A stretch of 64,000 nt of DNA from an uncultured Porphyromonas sp. GTDB lineage: Bacteria > Bacteroidota > Bacteroidia > Bacteroidales > Porphyromonadaceae. The stretch is taken from positions 47,481 through 111,480 of the forward strand of contig NZ_CALHDW010000003.1 of the NCBI RefSeq assembly GCF_938023125.1, in the 5' to 3' direction. Below, in pieces: positions 52,266 through 61,214 of the stretch (its first letter is position 1; each line of letters opens with the position of its first letter). A program made the translations under genes and the position numbers. The notes beneath the pieces were generated by a model. That model was not told where the DNA came from, ran no database searches, and saw nothing but the letters and a program-made list of their open reading frames with translations.

Positions 52266-52280
52266 ATTACCGGCAAGACC

Positions 52281-52757
52281 ATGAGCACTCGGCTTATCAC
52301 ACTTCTATTAGGAGCCCTTATTGCTCTGCCCTCTTACGCTCAAAACCTTCGTTCGACAGCCCTACAAATCATCAAAAGCCAACCCATTGAGCAATCCGGG
52401 TCTCAGGGGCTTATCACCGTCTTTCAGAATAAAAAGACGCTCCAACTACGGGAAAAAGTTGGAAAAGAGGGGAGCCGCTGCTACGACTTTGCCCTCTGGA
52501 CTAGCGCAAATGACCCACAAAAGCACCTCGCTGCCCTTGCCTATCGCACCCTTCCCGAGATGAAAGAGGGAGAACTTTTGTTCTTCTATCACTCCCAAAA
52601 AAGCAAAACACCCAACCCGATAAACATCCCAATCAACGTACGCCCCTACTCACGACATATGCCCGAAGGGGGCTACCTAGGCACAATCCCCTGGGGAGAA
52701 GAAGCTATCGAAGCCCTCTACAACAAACTAACAGACCCTCTTATTCCCAAACTCTGA
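52281..52757 (+). CDS. Small exported protein of unknown function
   Basis: A 158-residue protein. The signal peptide MSTRLITLLLGALIALPSYA|Q is clear. The mature part has no family I recognise; YSRHMPEGGYLGTIPWG near the C-terminus is a compact block. Its stop (TGA 52755-52757) overlaps the ATG of the dus gene by one base, so the two are coupled in translation. An exported protein coupled to a tRNA-modifying enzyme is puzzling and may only reflect packing. Confidence 0.65.
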   Translation: MSTRLITLLLGALIALPSYAQNLRSTALQIIKSQPIEQSGSQGLITVFQNKKTLQLREKVGKEGSRCYDFALWTSANDPQKHLAALAYRTLPEMKEGELLFFYHSQKSKTPNPINIPINVRPYSRHMPEGGYLGTIPWGEEAIEALYNKLTDPLIPKL

Positions 52758-53761
52758 TGCTCATAGCTGGTCAAGATCTCGGCTCTCAACCGCTCCTCCT
52801 AGCCCCTATGGAAGATGTAAGCGACAGCGCTTTTCGTCTTCTCTGCCGTGGCTTTGGAGCCTCTATGGTATATAGTGAATTTATCAGTGCCGATGCGCTG
52901 ATCCGCTCCGTACGTGGGGCCTGCAACAAACTATTCATACACTCCGACGAACACCCTGCCGTCATACAGATTTACGGACGAGACGTGGCTAGTATGGCAG
53001 AAGCTGCCACTATTGCCTCCGCCACAGGTGCCGAAATACTCGATATCAACTTTGGCTGCCCCGTAAAAAGAGTAGCGGGCAAAGGCGCCGGCAGTGGCAT
53101 GCTTCGTAACATCCCCCTACTACTGGAGATCACACGAGCTGTGGTAAAGGCGAGCCAAGTGCCCGTTACCGTAAAAACGCGCCTCGGGTGGGATCACCAA
53201 AATATCATCATAGAAGATCTGGCAGAAGCGCTCCAAGACTGTGGAATTGCAGCCCTCACCATCCATGGGCGGACCCGCAGCGATATGTACAACGGCAATG
53301 CGGATTGGAGCCTCATTGGGGCTGTAAAGAATAACCCCCGCATTACCATCCCGATCATTGGCAATGGAGATATTACCACCCCTCAAGAGGCAAAAGAGGC
53401 CTTCGACAAGTATGGCGTGGATGCCGTGATGGTGGGGAGAGCCTCAATTGGTCGCCCATGGGTCTTTGAGGAGATGCGCCATTACCTCGACACCGGTGAG
53501 CTCCTCCAAGATCGCCCTGCCTCGGAGCGGCTGGATACACTCATCCAAATGATCAGGAATAACATAGACAAGCTAGACGAGCGCAGGGGCATCCTCCACT
53601 CTCGTAGGCACTTAGCAGCCTCTCCCATATTCAAGGGGATTGCCAACTTCCGCCCCTGGCGCATTGCCATGCTACAGGCAACCACCATGGAGCAACTACT
53701 CGACATTCTGGCCCAAGTACGTACAATACTCACCCAAAATACCCCTCCTATCGAAGAATAA
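52757..53761 (+). CDS. dus: tRNA-dihydrouridine synthase (DusB-like)
   Basis: A 334-residue FMN enzyme that reduces uridines in tRNA. Family blocks are LLLAPMEDVSDSAFRLLCR, the active-site Cys in INFGCPVKRVAGKGAGS, VTVKTRLGW, LTIHGRTRSDMYNG, GNGDI and VMVGRASIGRPW. The DusB subtype is most likely by length and the VKRVAGKGAG segment, but DusA/C cannot be excluded by eye. Confidence 0.93.
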   Translation: MLIAGQDLGSQPLLLAPMEDVSDSAFRLLCRGFGASMVYSEFISADALIRSVRGACNKLFIHSDEHPAVIQIYGRDVASMAEAATIASATGAEILDINFGCPVKRVAGKGAGSGMLRNIPLLLEITRAVVKASQVPVTVKTRLGWDHQNIIIEDLAEALQDCGIAALTIHGRTRSDMYNGNADWSLIGAVKNNPRITIPIIGNGDITTPQEAKEAFDKYGVDAVMVGRASIGRPWVFEEMRHYLDTGELLQDRPASERLDTLIQMIRNNIDKLDERRGILHSRRHLAASPIFKGIANFRPWRIAMLQATTMEQLLDILAQVRTILTQNTPPIEE

Positions 53762-53768
53762 AATATAC

Positions 53769-53776
53769 TACCTTTG
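53769..53776 (+). promoter_or_regulatory. Promoter -7 box for nhaA
   Basis: TACCTTTG just after the dus gene; about 60 bases of leader follow before the ATG at 53844. Confidence 0.65.
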
Positions 53777-53782
53777 TCGGGA

Positions 53783-53843
53783 AAAGGGAGTGATTTAGCT
53801 TCAAAGCAACCCTGCTCCCCTGCTGTTTTATACTATCTACAAG
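53783..53843 (+). promoter_or_regulatory. Short structured leader before nhaA
   Basis: GGGAG (53786-53790) pairs with CTCCC (53815-53819) around an inner GCT-TCAA-AGC hairpin. The leader is small and could be a plain hairpin; sodium- or nhaA-associated RNA motifs are known in other phyla, but no match can be claimed here. Confidence 0.3.
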
Positions 53844-55190
53844 ATGAAAACTGGACAATTAATCAAACCTCTACAACGCTTATATAAAAGAAGAGTAGAC
53901 TCCTCCGTTCTCCTTTTTTTAGCAGCGGTAGCAGCGGTCATTATCGCAAACATTCCCTCTGTTAGTGGGCTTTATAACCAACTTCTCCAATACCCAATCA
54001 TGGTGCAGATTGGGGAGTTTAATATATTCTCTCACGCCGGAGAGACGATGACTCTCCTCGATTTTACCAACGATGTACTGATGGTACTCTTCTTCCTCCA
54101 AGTGGGATTAGAAATAAAGCAGGAAGGTTTGGTAGGAGAGCTCTCCACAGTACGACGTGCCGTTTTCCCCGTTGTAGGCGCAATGGGAGGGATGATTGTG
54201 CCGGTCCTATTCTTCCTACTTGTGTGCCACCAGGCCCCTGCCAGCAATGGTATGGCCATCCCGATGTCTACGGATATTGCCTTTGCTCTTGCCGTACTCT
54301 CCCTCTTGGGGAAACGCGTTCCATCGTCACTCAAAGCCTTCTTAGCCTCACTGGCGGTAGCCGATGACATAGGCGGCATTTTGGTCATAGCTATTTTCTA
54401 TAGCACACACCTCAATCTAATGATGCTCCTCTGGGCAGCCGTTTGCTTGGGCGTCATCTATCTCTTGGGACGATTGGGCGTGCGCAACCTTCTCGTTTAC
54501 TACATCGGGGCTTTCGTTGTGTGGACCTTCTTCCTCAAGTCCGGTGTACACACGACCGTCGCCGGCGTACTAGTCGCCTTCTTGGTACCCGCCAGACCCA
54601 AACTTAGCACAGACCACATGGCAGACAGAATGCGCTCCATGCTCCGCCTACTACCCGAGAGTGAACACAAGACAAAGGGTAAGAACGTACTGCTCCCGCA
54701 CCAACAAATTGCCGTTGTACAGTCTATGGCACGAGACGTACGCGGTGCTGTAAGCCCCGTACAACGCATGGAGCAACAGATTACCCCCATCGTTCACTTT
54801 TTTGTACTGCCCCTCTTTGCCTTCGTTAATGCGGGGGTCGCATTCGGGGGTGTCTCCATGGAGTCTTTGGTAGGTGTGCCCTTGGCCATCGTTTTGGGAC
54901 TACTATTGGGCAAGCCTTTGGGCATCTTCCTTTTCTCTATCGTCTTTGCCAAACTATCCAAGGGCGGACTCCCCCAGGGGATGACGACCAAGAACCTATT
55001 GGCACTCTCCTGCCTGGGTGGTATCGGCTTTACGGTGGCTCTATTTATTTCTTCCCTATCGTATACTCAGCCCGAGGTTGCACACTTCCTCAACGATGCC
55101 AAGATCGGTATCTTCACAGGGAGTATTCTCTCAGGATTCTTAGGGTACTTCTTCCTAAAGGCTGTGCTCAAGCACGAACATCACGGATAG
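53844..55190 (+). CDS. nhaA: Na+/H+ antiporter NhaA
   Basis: A 448-residue inner-membrane antiporter with about twelve hydrophobic helices. Diagnostic blocks are FFLQVGLEIKQE, MSTDIAFALAVL (Asp of the ion site; IPMSTDIAFA), LASLAVADDIGGIL with the paired aspartates, GVHTTVAGVLVAF and GGIGFTVALFISSL. A longer cytoplasmic loop (about 255-310) is present, as in other Bacteroidetes NhaA. It exports sodium using the proton gradient. Confidence 0.95.
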   Translation: MKTGQLIKPLQRLYKRRVDSSVLLFLAAVAAVIIANIPSVSGLYNQLLQYPIMVQIGEFNIFSHAGETMTLLDFTNDVLMVLFFLQVGLEIKQEGLVGELSTVRRAVFPVVGAMGGMIVPVLFFLLVCHQAPASNGMAIPMSTDIAFALAVLSLLGKRVPSSLKAFLASLAVADDIGGILVIAIFYSTHLNLMMLLWAAVCLGVIYLLGRLGVRNLLVYYIGAFVVWTFFLKSGVHTTVAGVLVAFLVPARPKLSTDHMADRMRSMLRLLPESEHKTKGKNVLLPHQQIAVVQSMARDVRGAVSPVQRMEQQITPIVHFFVLPLFAFVNAGVAFGGVSMESLVGVPLAIVLGLLLGKPLGIFLFSIVFAKLSKGGLPQGMTTKNLLALSCLGGIGFTVALFISSLSYTQPEVAHFLNDAKIGIFTGSILSGFLGYFFLKAVLKHEHHG

Positions 55191-55257
55191 GTATTTACTT
55201 TGTAGAAAAGTGTGCTAAACTAAGTACCAAAAGTACCATACTTATACTCTCTCGGTA

Positions 55258-56703
55258 ATGAAAAAAAAGAACTACACGTGGTACCTTTGGGGAATGCTTC
55301 TCTCCACTTTTGCCATTATTTCGCTGCTCTATTACCTGCCCGACAAGATCTTTGGGATATCCCTACAAAAGGTGGATATTTTCTCTGAGCTGCGCCCCTC
55401 CGGTGCGGATTCTCCCAACGGAAAGGACAAAGAGCAATTGGCTCGCAACTCGGCAGCGGCCAATGGCGACTCGGAAAAGGAGGTGAAAAAGCGCGATGCC
55501 ATCTACGAAGAACTCAAAAAACAAGACATAACCCTCGAGAGTAAAGTACCCTCCGAGGCCTCAGAGCCGGAGCAAAAGGAAACTCAAACCACTCCCAAAG
55601 TCTACTTCGAAGACTTCGATCCCTCTCACCTTGGGCTACGCAATACGTATGCCGCACTGGCCAAACGGAAAATCGAAGGCTCCCCGCTCAGAATTGCCTT
55701 CTTAGGCGACTCTTTTATCGAGGCTGATATATTTACCATCGACCTTCGTAGCCTTTTGCAGAGTCGCTACGGTGGGGGAGGTGTTGGCTGGATGCCCTTC
55801 TCTAGCGAAGTATCCGGCTATCGACAAGGGATTACCCATAGTTTCTCCGGATGGAAAGATCACTTCATTATCCGACAATCTAAGGATCTGTATCCTCTCA
55901 CGGGGCACTACTATACTTGCGAAGGCAGCGCTTCTCTACAATACAAAGTAGCCAAGGGATACTCGTCTTGGGACTGTGCCACCATCTTCTACACCTCCAA
56001 CAAAGAAGTACAAGTAACCGTAAGTGGAGTCGATAGTACGCAACGCTACAGCCTTCCTCCCTCCTCGGAGATGAATGCCTATGCCATAAAGGGACAAAAT
56101 GGTGAGATGAATCTCTCGTTCTCCGGAGCCGAAGGAGCCAAATTCTACGGACTTGCCCTCGACAGAACAAAACAAGGAGGCGGGGTGATCTTAGACAACT
56201 TCTCGCACAGAGGCAGCTCCGGATTCCAGCTGGGGCAGATAGACACACAGCTAGGCAAGCGCTTTGCCGCTCTTCGCCCCTACCACCTTATTGTCCTACA
56301 ATATGGGCTTAACGTGGCCTCTGATAAGACCAAAGACTATACCTACTACACCAAGCGAATGTCTGAGGTTATCGATCATCTAAGAGAGCTTTATCCTCAT
56401 ACCGATATCATAATTATGGGGGTTTCTGACAGGGCCAAGCGCTCTAGTGGCGAACCCCACACCATGTCTTCCATATATGCTCTACGCAATGCACAGCGAA
56501 AACTGGCAAGCGAAAAGGGCATTGTCTTCTGGGACACCTTCGAAGCCATGGGTGGAGAGGATAGTATGGGTCACTTTGTAAAACAGGGATGGGCAGCCAA
56601 AGACTATACCCATTTGAGTTTCAAAGGCGGCAAGAGACTCGCTGATGTATTCTATAATAGTTTCCTATTCGAAGAAAAATACTACCAACGCATTCACCAA
56701 TGA
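55258..56703 (+). CDS. Membrane-anchored SGNH/GDSL hydrolase, probable O-acyltransferase partner (1)
   Basis: A 481-residue protein with an N-terminal helix (about residues 6-27), a polar linker (about 45-130) and an SGNH domain. The catalytic Ser152 is in FLGDSFIEAD; the C-terminal dyad is Asp449-x2-His452 in KDYTHLSFKGG. The Asn block is LQYGLNVAS. The protein would act outside the cytoplasm. It is the first of three linked genes ending with an MBOAT; the next gene overlaps as ATGA (56700). AlgX/AlgJ and PatB type proteins fill this role in other O-acetylation systems. Confidence 0.8.
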   Translation: MKKKNYTWYLWGMLLSTFAIISLLYYLPDKIFGISLQKVDIFSELRPSGADSPNGKDKEQLARNSAAANGDSEKEVKKRDAIYEELKKQDITLESKVPSEASEPEQKETQTTPKVYFEDFDPSHLGLRNTYAALAKRKIEGSPLRIAFLGDSFIEADIFTIDLRSLLQSRYGGGGVGWMPFSSEVSGYRQGITHSFSGWKDHFIIRQSKDLYPLTGHYYTCEGSASLQYKVAKGYSSWDCATIFYTSNKEVQVTVSGVDSTQRYSLPPSSEMNAYAIKGQNGEMNLSFSGAEGAKFYGLALDRTKQGGGVILDNFSHRGSSGFQLGQIDTQLGKRFAALRPYHLIVLQYGLNVASDKTKDYTYYTKRMSEVIDHLRELYPHTDIIIMGVSDRAKRSSGEPHTMSSIYALRNAQRKLASEKGIVFWDTFEAMGGEDSMGHFVKQGWAAKDYTHLSFKGGKRLADVFYNSFLFEEKYYQRIHQ

Positions 56704-57866
56704 AAGGGTTGCCAAGACTGCTATACAACCGATGGCATCACCATCTTCTGACGCTGGCAATCCTGCTCTTCGTCTCGTTGGTTGCAGCAGTAGCTCAGGC
56801 TCCTTCCATCAAAATTGATGAAAAGGAAACAGCCCTACTGTCTGCCATGATACACCGGAGTTCCCCTCAAAAAGTATCGATATTACACTTGGGGGATAGC
56901 CACCTACAAGCCGGCTTCTTGCCCGAGGCCATCCGTACAACGCTCGCTCGAAAGCTACCTTTGCAGGGTCCTGGATTGATTATTCCTTACGAGCTAGCCC
57001 ACACCAATGCGCCACGTTCCTACAAAATCGAGTCTTCTGTCAAGTGGAATAGCGAGAAGTTGTACATCAAACGCCCCCCACTACAGGTGGGAGTCTCGGG
57101 AATGATTCTCTCCAAAGCAGACAACAGCCCTTACACCTTTACGATCAGTAGCAACGCACACCCCTTCGACCAACTTATTGTCTATCGCACACCATCCACC
57201 CCCTCTCTCGTGCCCTCTATTGGGAGTGCAACACTACTTGAGGGGAAAAAGAGAATTGGGAATTTTGTGGCAGACACCCTTCTCTTCCCCACAGAGCAGA
57301 GAAGGATCTTCCTAAGAAATGAACAGATGCCCTCCCAGGGAGCAACCTATGGAGGCTTTGTCTTACTCAAACAAAAGCAGTCCGTTGAGTACCATGCCAT
57401 TGGCATTAACGGGGCTATATATTCCACCTTTACCCACGAGGGATTTGCCCAGCAAACTCAGTGGCTACACCCAACCCATATTGTATTATCCTTTGGCACA
57501 AACGAGGCCCAAGCGCGAAAAGTAAGCAGGAGTGGCTTTGAAGCACAAGTAATGCAACTCATTCGCCTTCTACGCAAGCAGCATCCCAAGGCTGTGTTTA
57601 TGCTCACAACGCCGCCACCGAGCTTCCGTCGCAATCGTACATACAACGACCAGGTAGAGGTTGTAAGCGAGGTGCTGCGTCAAATTGCCGCTCGAGAAAA
57701 TCTGGAGCTATTCGATATGTACGAAGCGCTCGGCTGCGAAGAAGGCGGCTACAATCGTCGCCAAGAGGGAGATTACTATGCCTACGATGGCGTTCACTTC
57801 TCCCCTTATGGATATACACACCAAGGTCAACTCATCGGCAATGCCCTACTTGACCTTTTACAGTAA
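56700..57866 (+). CDS. Exported SGNH/GDSL hydrolase, probable O-acyltransferase partner (2)
   Basis: A 388-residue protein with an N-terminal hydrophobic segment (about 14-33, ending VAAVAQA, signal peptide or anchor). The catalytic Ser67 is in LHLGDSHLQAG, block III is LSFGTNEAQ and the dyad is Asp363-x2-His366 in YDGVHFSPYGY. It is a diverged relative of the preceding gene, sharing the same overall order, so an old duplication is likely. Translation is coupled to the first hydrolase through the ATGA overlap, and the MBOAT gene follows 27 bases later. Confidence 0.8.
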   Translation: MKGLPRLLYNRWHHHLLTLAILLFVSLVAAVAQAPSIKIDEKETALLSAMIHRSSPQKVSILHLGDSHLQAGFLPEAIRTTLARKLPLQGPGLIIPYELAHTNAPRSYKIESSVKWNSEKLYIKRPPLQVGVSGMILSKADNSPYTFTISSNAHPFDQLIVYRTPSTPSLVPSIGSATLLEGKKRIGNFVADTLLFPTEQRRIFLRNEQMPSQGATYGGFVLLKQKQSVEYHAIGINGAIYSTFTHEGFAQQTQWLHPTHIVLSFGTNEAQARKVSRSGFEAQVMQLIRLLRKQHPKAVFMLTTPPPSFRRNRTYNDQVEVVSEVLRQIAARENLELFDMYEALGCEEGGYNRRQEGDYYAYDGVHFSPYGYTHQGQLIGNALLDLLQ

Positions 57867-57893
57867 AATAGCTCCCCCTACTAACTCCGGTAT

Positions 57894-59444
57894 ATGATCG
57901 ACTTTTTCTCTACACTCGATGGGTCCCTACTCCCCGACCTACTTCGCTACCACGAAGACTCCCCAATGATCTTCTCTAGTGGATTGTTCTTTGTCCTCTT
58001 TCTACTCTTTCTGCCGATCTACGGGCTACTGGGGCTCTCGAAGCGCACCACTACACTCCGCATCATCTATGTCGTATGCTTCTCTCTCTTTTTCTACTAC
58101 AAGAGTAGCGGATTCTATGTACTGCTTCTAATGCTTGCCACCACAAGCGACTTTCTCATAGCTCAGGCGCTGAGTAATACCCCCAAAGACTCCCCCAACA
58201 GGAAAAAGTGGGTAGCCTTGAGTATGGTCATCAATTTGGGGATACTATCCTACTTCAAATACTTCAATTTCTTACTTGACCTTGTAGTACAAGCATTTGC
58301 CAGCATAGGCGGACTTATGGGTATGGAGACCGTAAGTACCATGCAATGGGAGCCTTGGGATATATTCCTTCCCGTAGGGATTTCGTTCTATACCTTCCAG
58401 ACCATGAGCTATATAATTGATGTCTACCGAGGAGATATAAAACCGCTCAGACGCTGGATCGACTACCTCTTCTACGTGTCGTTTTTTCCACAGCTGGTGG
58501 CAGGGCCCATTGTACGAGCCAAAGACTTCATTCCACAAATACATCGCCGTCCGTGGGTTACTCGTGGGGAATTTGGGCGAGGGCTCTTTCTTATCCTTCT
58601 GGGATTATTCAAAAAAGCCGTTATTTCGGACTACATTAGTCTCAACTTTGTAGACCGAATATTCGATGCCCCCACGCTCTACTCCGGCCTAGAAAACCTA
58701 ATGGCAGTCTATGGCTATGCCCTCCAAATCTATTGCGACTTCTCCGGTTACTCGGATATGGCCATTGGTATTGCCCTATTCCTAGGCTTCCGATTCAACA
58801 AAAACTTCGATGTCCCCTACACCTCCACCAATATCACAGAGTTCTGGCATAGGTGGCATATCTCCCTCTCTACTTGGCTCAAAGATTACCTCTACATACC
58901 CCTCGGGGGCAATCGCAAGGGGCGTATCCGAACCTATATCAACCTGATCATAACCATGTTACTAGGGGGATTGTGGCACGGAGCTGCCCTCCGCTTTATC
59001 CTATGGGGAGGAATGCACGGTATAGCACTGGCGCTACACAAAGGATGGAGCACCCTCTTCTATCCAAAAGACAGACCCCATCTCAAACGAAATCCCATTG
59101 GCAAGACGATCGGAGGTATCCTCACCTTCCACTTCGTTTGCTTTGCTTGGATTTTCTTCCGAGCCGACAGCATCGAGACGGTAAATCAGGTACTCACGCA
59201 AATTACCGACAACTTCCATCCGGAAATCATCCTGGAGTTTATATCCGGCTACCACTGGGTACTCCTTCTCATGGTCATAGGCTACGTGCTACACTACCTG
59301 CCTTTCAGCCAAAGAAGAGCGGCAGAGAGAGCCCTAACGCGTGCACCATTTTGGGTACAAACCCTGCTACTCGTCACTCTCATCTTCCTCGTATTCCAGA
59401 TGAAGAGTGCCGATGTACAACCCTTTATCTACTTCCAGTTCTAA
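57894..59444 (+). CDS. MBOAT-family O-acyltransferase (AlgI/PatA/DltB-like)
   Basis: A 516-residue membrane protein with about ten to twelve helices. Signature blocks are GISFYTFQTMSYIIDVYRGDI, FPQLVAGPIVRAKDF, YALQIYCDFSGYSDMAIG, FWHRWHISLSTWLKDYLYIPLGG and LGGLWHGAALRFILWG, where His362 is the conserved membrane histidine. It should move an acyl group, usually acetyl, from the cytoplasm to an extracytoplasmic acceptor; the SGNH proteins would complete the transfer. The acceptor (polysaccharide, peptidoglycan or lipid) is unknown. Confidence 0.9.
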   Translation: MIDFFSTLDGSLLPDLLRYHEDSPMIFSSGLFFVLFLLFLPIYGLLGLSKRTTTLRIIYVVCFSLFFYYKSSGFYVLLLMLATTSDFLIAQALSNTPKDSPNRKKWVALSMVINLGILSYFKYFNFLLDLVVQAFASIGGLMGMETVSTMQWEPWDIFLPVGISFYTFQTMSYIIDVYRGDIKPLRRWIDYLFYVSFFPQLVAGPIVRAKDFIPQIHRRPWVTRGEFGRGLFLILLGLFKKAVISDYISLNFVDRIFDAPTLYSGLENLMAVYGYALQIYCDFSGYSDMAIGIALFLGFRFNKNFDVPYTSTNITEFWHRWHISLSTWLKDYLYIPLGGNRKGRIRTYINLIITMLLGGLWHGAALRFILWGGMHGIALALHKGWSTLFYPKDRPHLKRNPIGKTIGGILTFHFVCFAWIFFRADSIETVNQVLTQITDNFHPEIILEFISGYHWVLLLMVIGYVLHYLPFSQRRAAERALTRAPFWVQTLLLVTLIFLVFQMKSADVQPFIYFQF

Positions 59445-59510
59445 AAACAGACAGAACACAACTCAGAGAAACCCTGGCTGATTTTAGGATCCCTCTCTGG
59501 GTAAAAAAGA

Positions 59511-59576
59511 AAAATTTTCAGACCTATATCCGAAAAAGTATAGGTCTGAAAACTTTTTATTTCTAGGCAGCTTCTA
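59511..59576. repeat. Intergenic hairpin element, copy D (also a possible terminator)
   Basis: A perfect 14-bp inverted repeat, TTTTCAGACCTATA (59515-59528) / TATAGGTCTGAAAA (59539-59552), with a 10-base loop, followed by CTTTTTATTT and CTAGGCAGCTTCT. It lies 70 bases after the MBOAT stop and may end that transcript. Confidence 0.75.
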
Positions 59577-59628
59577 CAAGGATTTTCACCTAGAAAGATG
59601 GGGAGGTACTTTCTTCTCTCTTATGGCC

Positions 59629-60312
59629 TTACATCTGGAATGAACCCAAGAGGCGAAGAGGCTCTTTCTTGATCTTAACCTGCTTGGTTTTCAGATTTCT
59701 TCTTGTTATCAGATCCCCAGAAGTGACCTCCCTTTGTCCGGAAAGATAGTTGATACTAGTCCTCTCCCATTCCGCGGCCAAACGATTTCCCCAAGTAGAT
59801 TCTTCGCCGATAAGGTAAAAGTCTCCCGATTGAAACCTGTATCTATAGGTTATACTACCCGTTTCGTCAGTTCCGATATTTGACGAATAGGATACCCGTA
59901 TGTCTATTGCCCCTTTGGGCGTAATAGAGAGTTCATTTGTTATGTCTCTCTCCTCATTCTCTCGACCGCTAACAGTATCGTGCCATACCTTGAACCTCTT
60001 GTATACTCCGGAGGGCGAACCAAAATAGACAGCAAGGAACAGAGGATTGAAATTGTACTCAAAGCCGTCGTCTCTCGTCTTGATGTGCGCAGGGTCGTTG
60101 GGGCGGACAATTAAGACAAAATCCTCTATTCCATCCTTGTTGAGGTCCCCTGTAGCGGATTGTACCTCCCAACCATTGGGAACAACCTCTTCGATAGTAC
60201 GTCCCTCTTTTGCAAGCTGATCCTTTTTGTTTGTTTGGGCTGCCATCGGATGGATATTTAGGATCCCAAACAGCCCCATCATGAGCAGTAGTAGAAGACT
60301 CTTTCGTTTCAT
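59629..60312 (-). CDS. Exported protein with an FG-GAP/EF-hand-like segment, unknown function
   Basis: A 227-residue protein. The signal peptide is MKRKSLLLLLMMGLFGIL... ending near PMAAQT. The segment ATGDLNKDGIEDFVLIVRP resembles the calcium-binding DxNxDGxxD loop of FG-GAP or dockerin-type repeats. The remainder is beta-rich with the block GSITYRYRFQSGDFYLIGEE, which is common in Bacteroidetes hypothetical proteins. I start at ATG 60312; an ATG at 60324 would add four residues before the basic N-region. Confidence 0.65.
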   Translation of the reverse strand: MKRKSLLLLLMMGLFGILNIHPMAAQTNKKDQLAKEGRTIEEVVPNGWEVQSATGDLNKDGIEDFVLIVRPNDPAHIKTRDDGFEYNFNPLFLAVYFGSPSGVYKRFKVWHDTVSGRENEERDITNELSITPKGAIDIRVSYSSNIGTDETGSITYRYRFQSGDFYLIGEESTWGNRLAAEWERTSINYLSGQREVTSGDLITRRNLKTKQVKIKKEPLRLLGSFQM

Positions 60313-60485
60313 GGTATGTTCCATTTTCTTGGGTTCAATTTTATTGCATCACCAAAAGGTAATCATGGGTTAGGAGCGAGGCGAAAATCCCAAGCCCTCC
60401 ACTACAAAGGTACATGGAAAACTCGCATTTGTCTCTTAGGCTGGTAAGAAATAAACTTACGCACGAAGAGAGAGAGGTAAATCCA

Positions 60486-60515
60486 TTGCCAAATAGCCAA
60501 AAAGTGCTACCTTTG
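60486..60515 (+). promoter_or_regulatory. Promoter of rplU-rpmA
   Basis: TTG (60486-60488), 19-base spacer, TACCTTTG (60508-60515). Confidence 0.75.
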
Positions 60516-60611
60516 CAGGCGCAAATCCTATGTAGGGCTCATTAAGAGTGTGTTGTAGCGTACAACAGACCGCCTTGCGGGACTAAATTATTAGTAATAG
60601 AAAAACGTAGT
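60516..60611 (+). promoter_or_regulatory. Structured leader of the L21-L27 operon
   Basis: Two perfect hairpins: TGTTGTA/TACAACA (60551-60567) with a 3-base loop, and CCGC/GCGG (60570-60580). Ribosomal-protein operons often have such leaders bound by one of their products; binding here is inferred only. Confidence 0.4.
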
Positions 60612-60929
60612 ATGTACGTAATTGCAGAGATTCAAGGCCAGCAATTCAAGGTAGAAGCCGGTCGCAAATTGTATGTGCACCACATCAAAAATGTGGAAGC
60701 AGGTGCTGAGGTATCATTCGACCGAGTAATGCTCGTAGACAATGATGGTGCCGTAAAGGTAGGTGCTCCTCTTGTAGAAGGCGCTAAGGTGGTATGCGAG
60801 GTGGTATCTCCCATCGTAAAGGGTGATAAGGTACTTATCTTCCACAAAAAGCGTAGAAAAGGCTATCGTAAACTCAATGGTCATCGCCAGCAGTTTACCG
60901 AAGTCAAGGTAAAAGAGATTATTGCATAA
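60612..60929 (+). CDS. rplU: 50S ribosomal protein L21
   Basis: A 105-residue ribosomal protein. Family blocks are YVIAEIQGQQFKVEAG at the N-terminus, DRVMLVDNDGAVKVGAPLVEGAKV and FHKKRRKGYRKLNGHRQQFTEVKV, read in parts. Normal length. L27 follows 24 bases later, the universal order. Confidence 0.97.
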   Translation: MYVIAEIQGQQFKVEAGRKLYVHHIKNVEAGAEVSFDRVMLVDNDGAVKVGAPLVEGAKVVCEVVSPIVKGDKVLIFHKKRRKGYRKLNGHRQQFTEVKVKEIIA

Positions 60930-60953
60930 CCCAAACTAAAGAAGTAAAGAGAC

Positions 60954-61214
60954 ATGGCACATAAAAAAGGTGTCGGCAGTTCTAAGAACGGTCGCGAATC
61001 ACAGAGCAAACGCCTAGGGATCAAAATCTTTGGTGGCGATTTTGCAAAAGCCGGTAATATCTTGGTGCGTCAACGCGGTACGCAGCACCATCCCGGAGAA
61101 AACGTGGGTATGGGAAAAGACCACACGTTGTATGCCCTTGTAGACGGTAAGGTAGTCTTCACTCGCAAAGGTGAAGATCGCTCATTCGTATCTATCGAAG
61201 TGGTAGAAGCGTAA
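60954..61214 (+). CDS. rpmA: 50S ribosomal protein L27
   Basis: An 86-residue ribosomal protein starting MAHKKGVGSSKNGRES, with RLGIKIFGGDFAKAGNILVRQRGTQ (read in parts) and GKDHTLYALVDGKVVF. Its N-terminus reaches the peptidyl transferase centre. No N-terminal prepeptide of the Firmicutes type is seen. Confidence 0.97.
   Translation: MAHKKGVGSSKNGRESQSKRLGIKIFGGDFAKAGNILVRQRGTQHHPGENVGMGKDHTLYALVDGKVVFTRKGEDRSFVSIEVVEA

Noticed and set aside
58853..59566. 237-residue plus-strand open frame inside the MBOAT gene
   Set aside because: Another frame of a clear MBOAT gene, with Pro/Arg/His-rich composition typical of a shadow; its end runs into the hairpin repeat.
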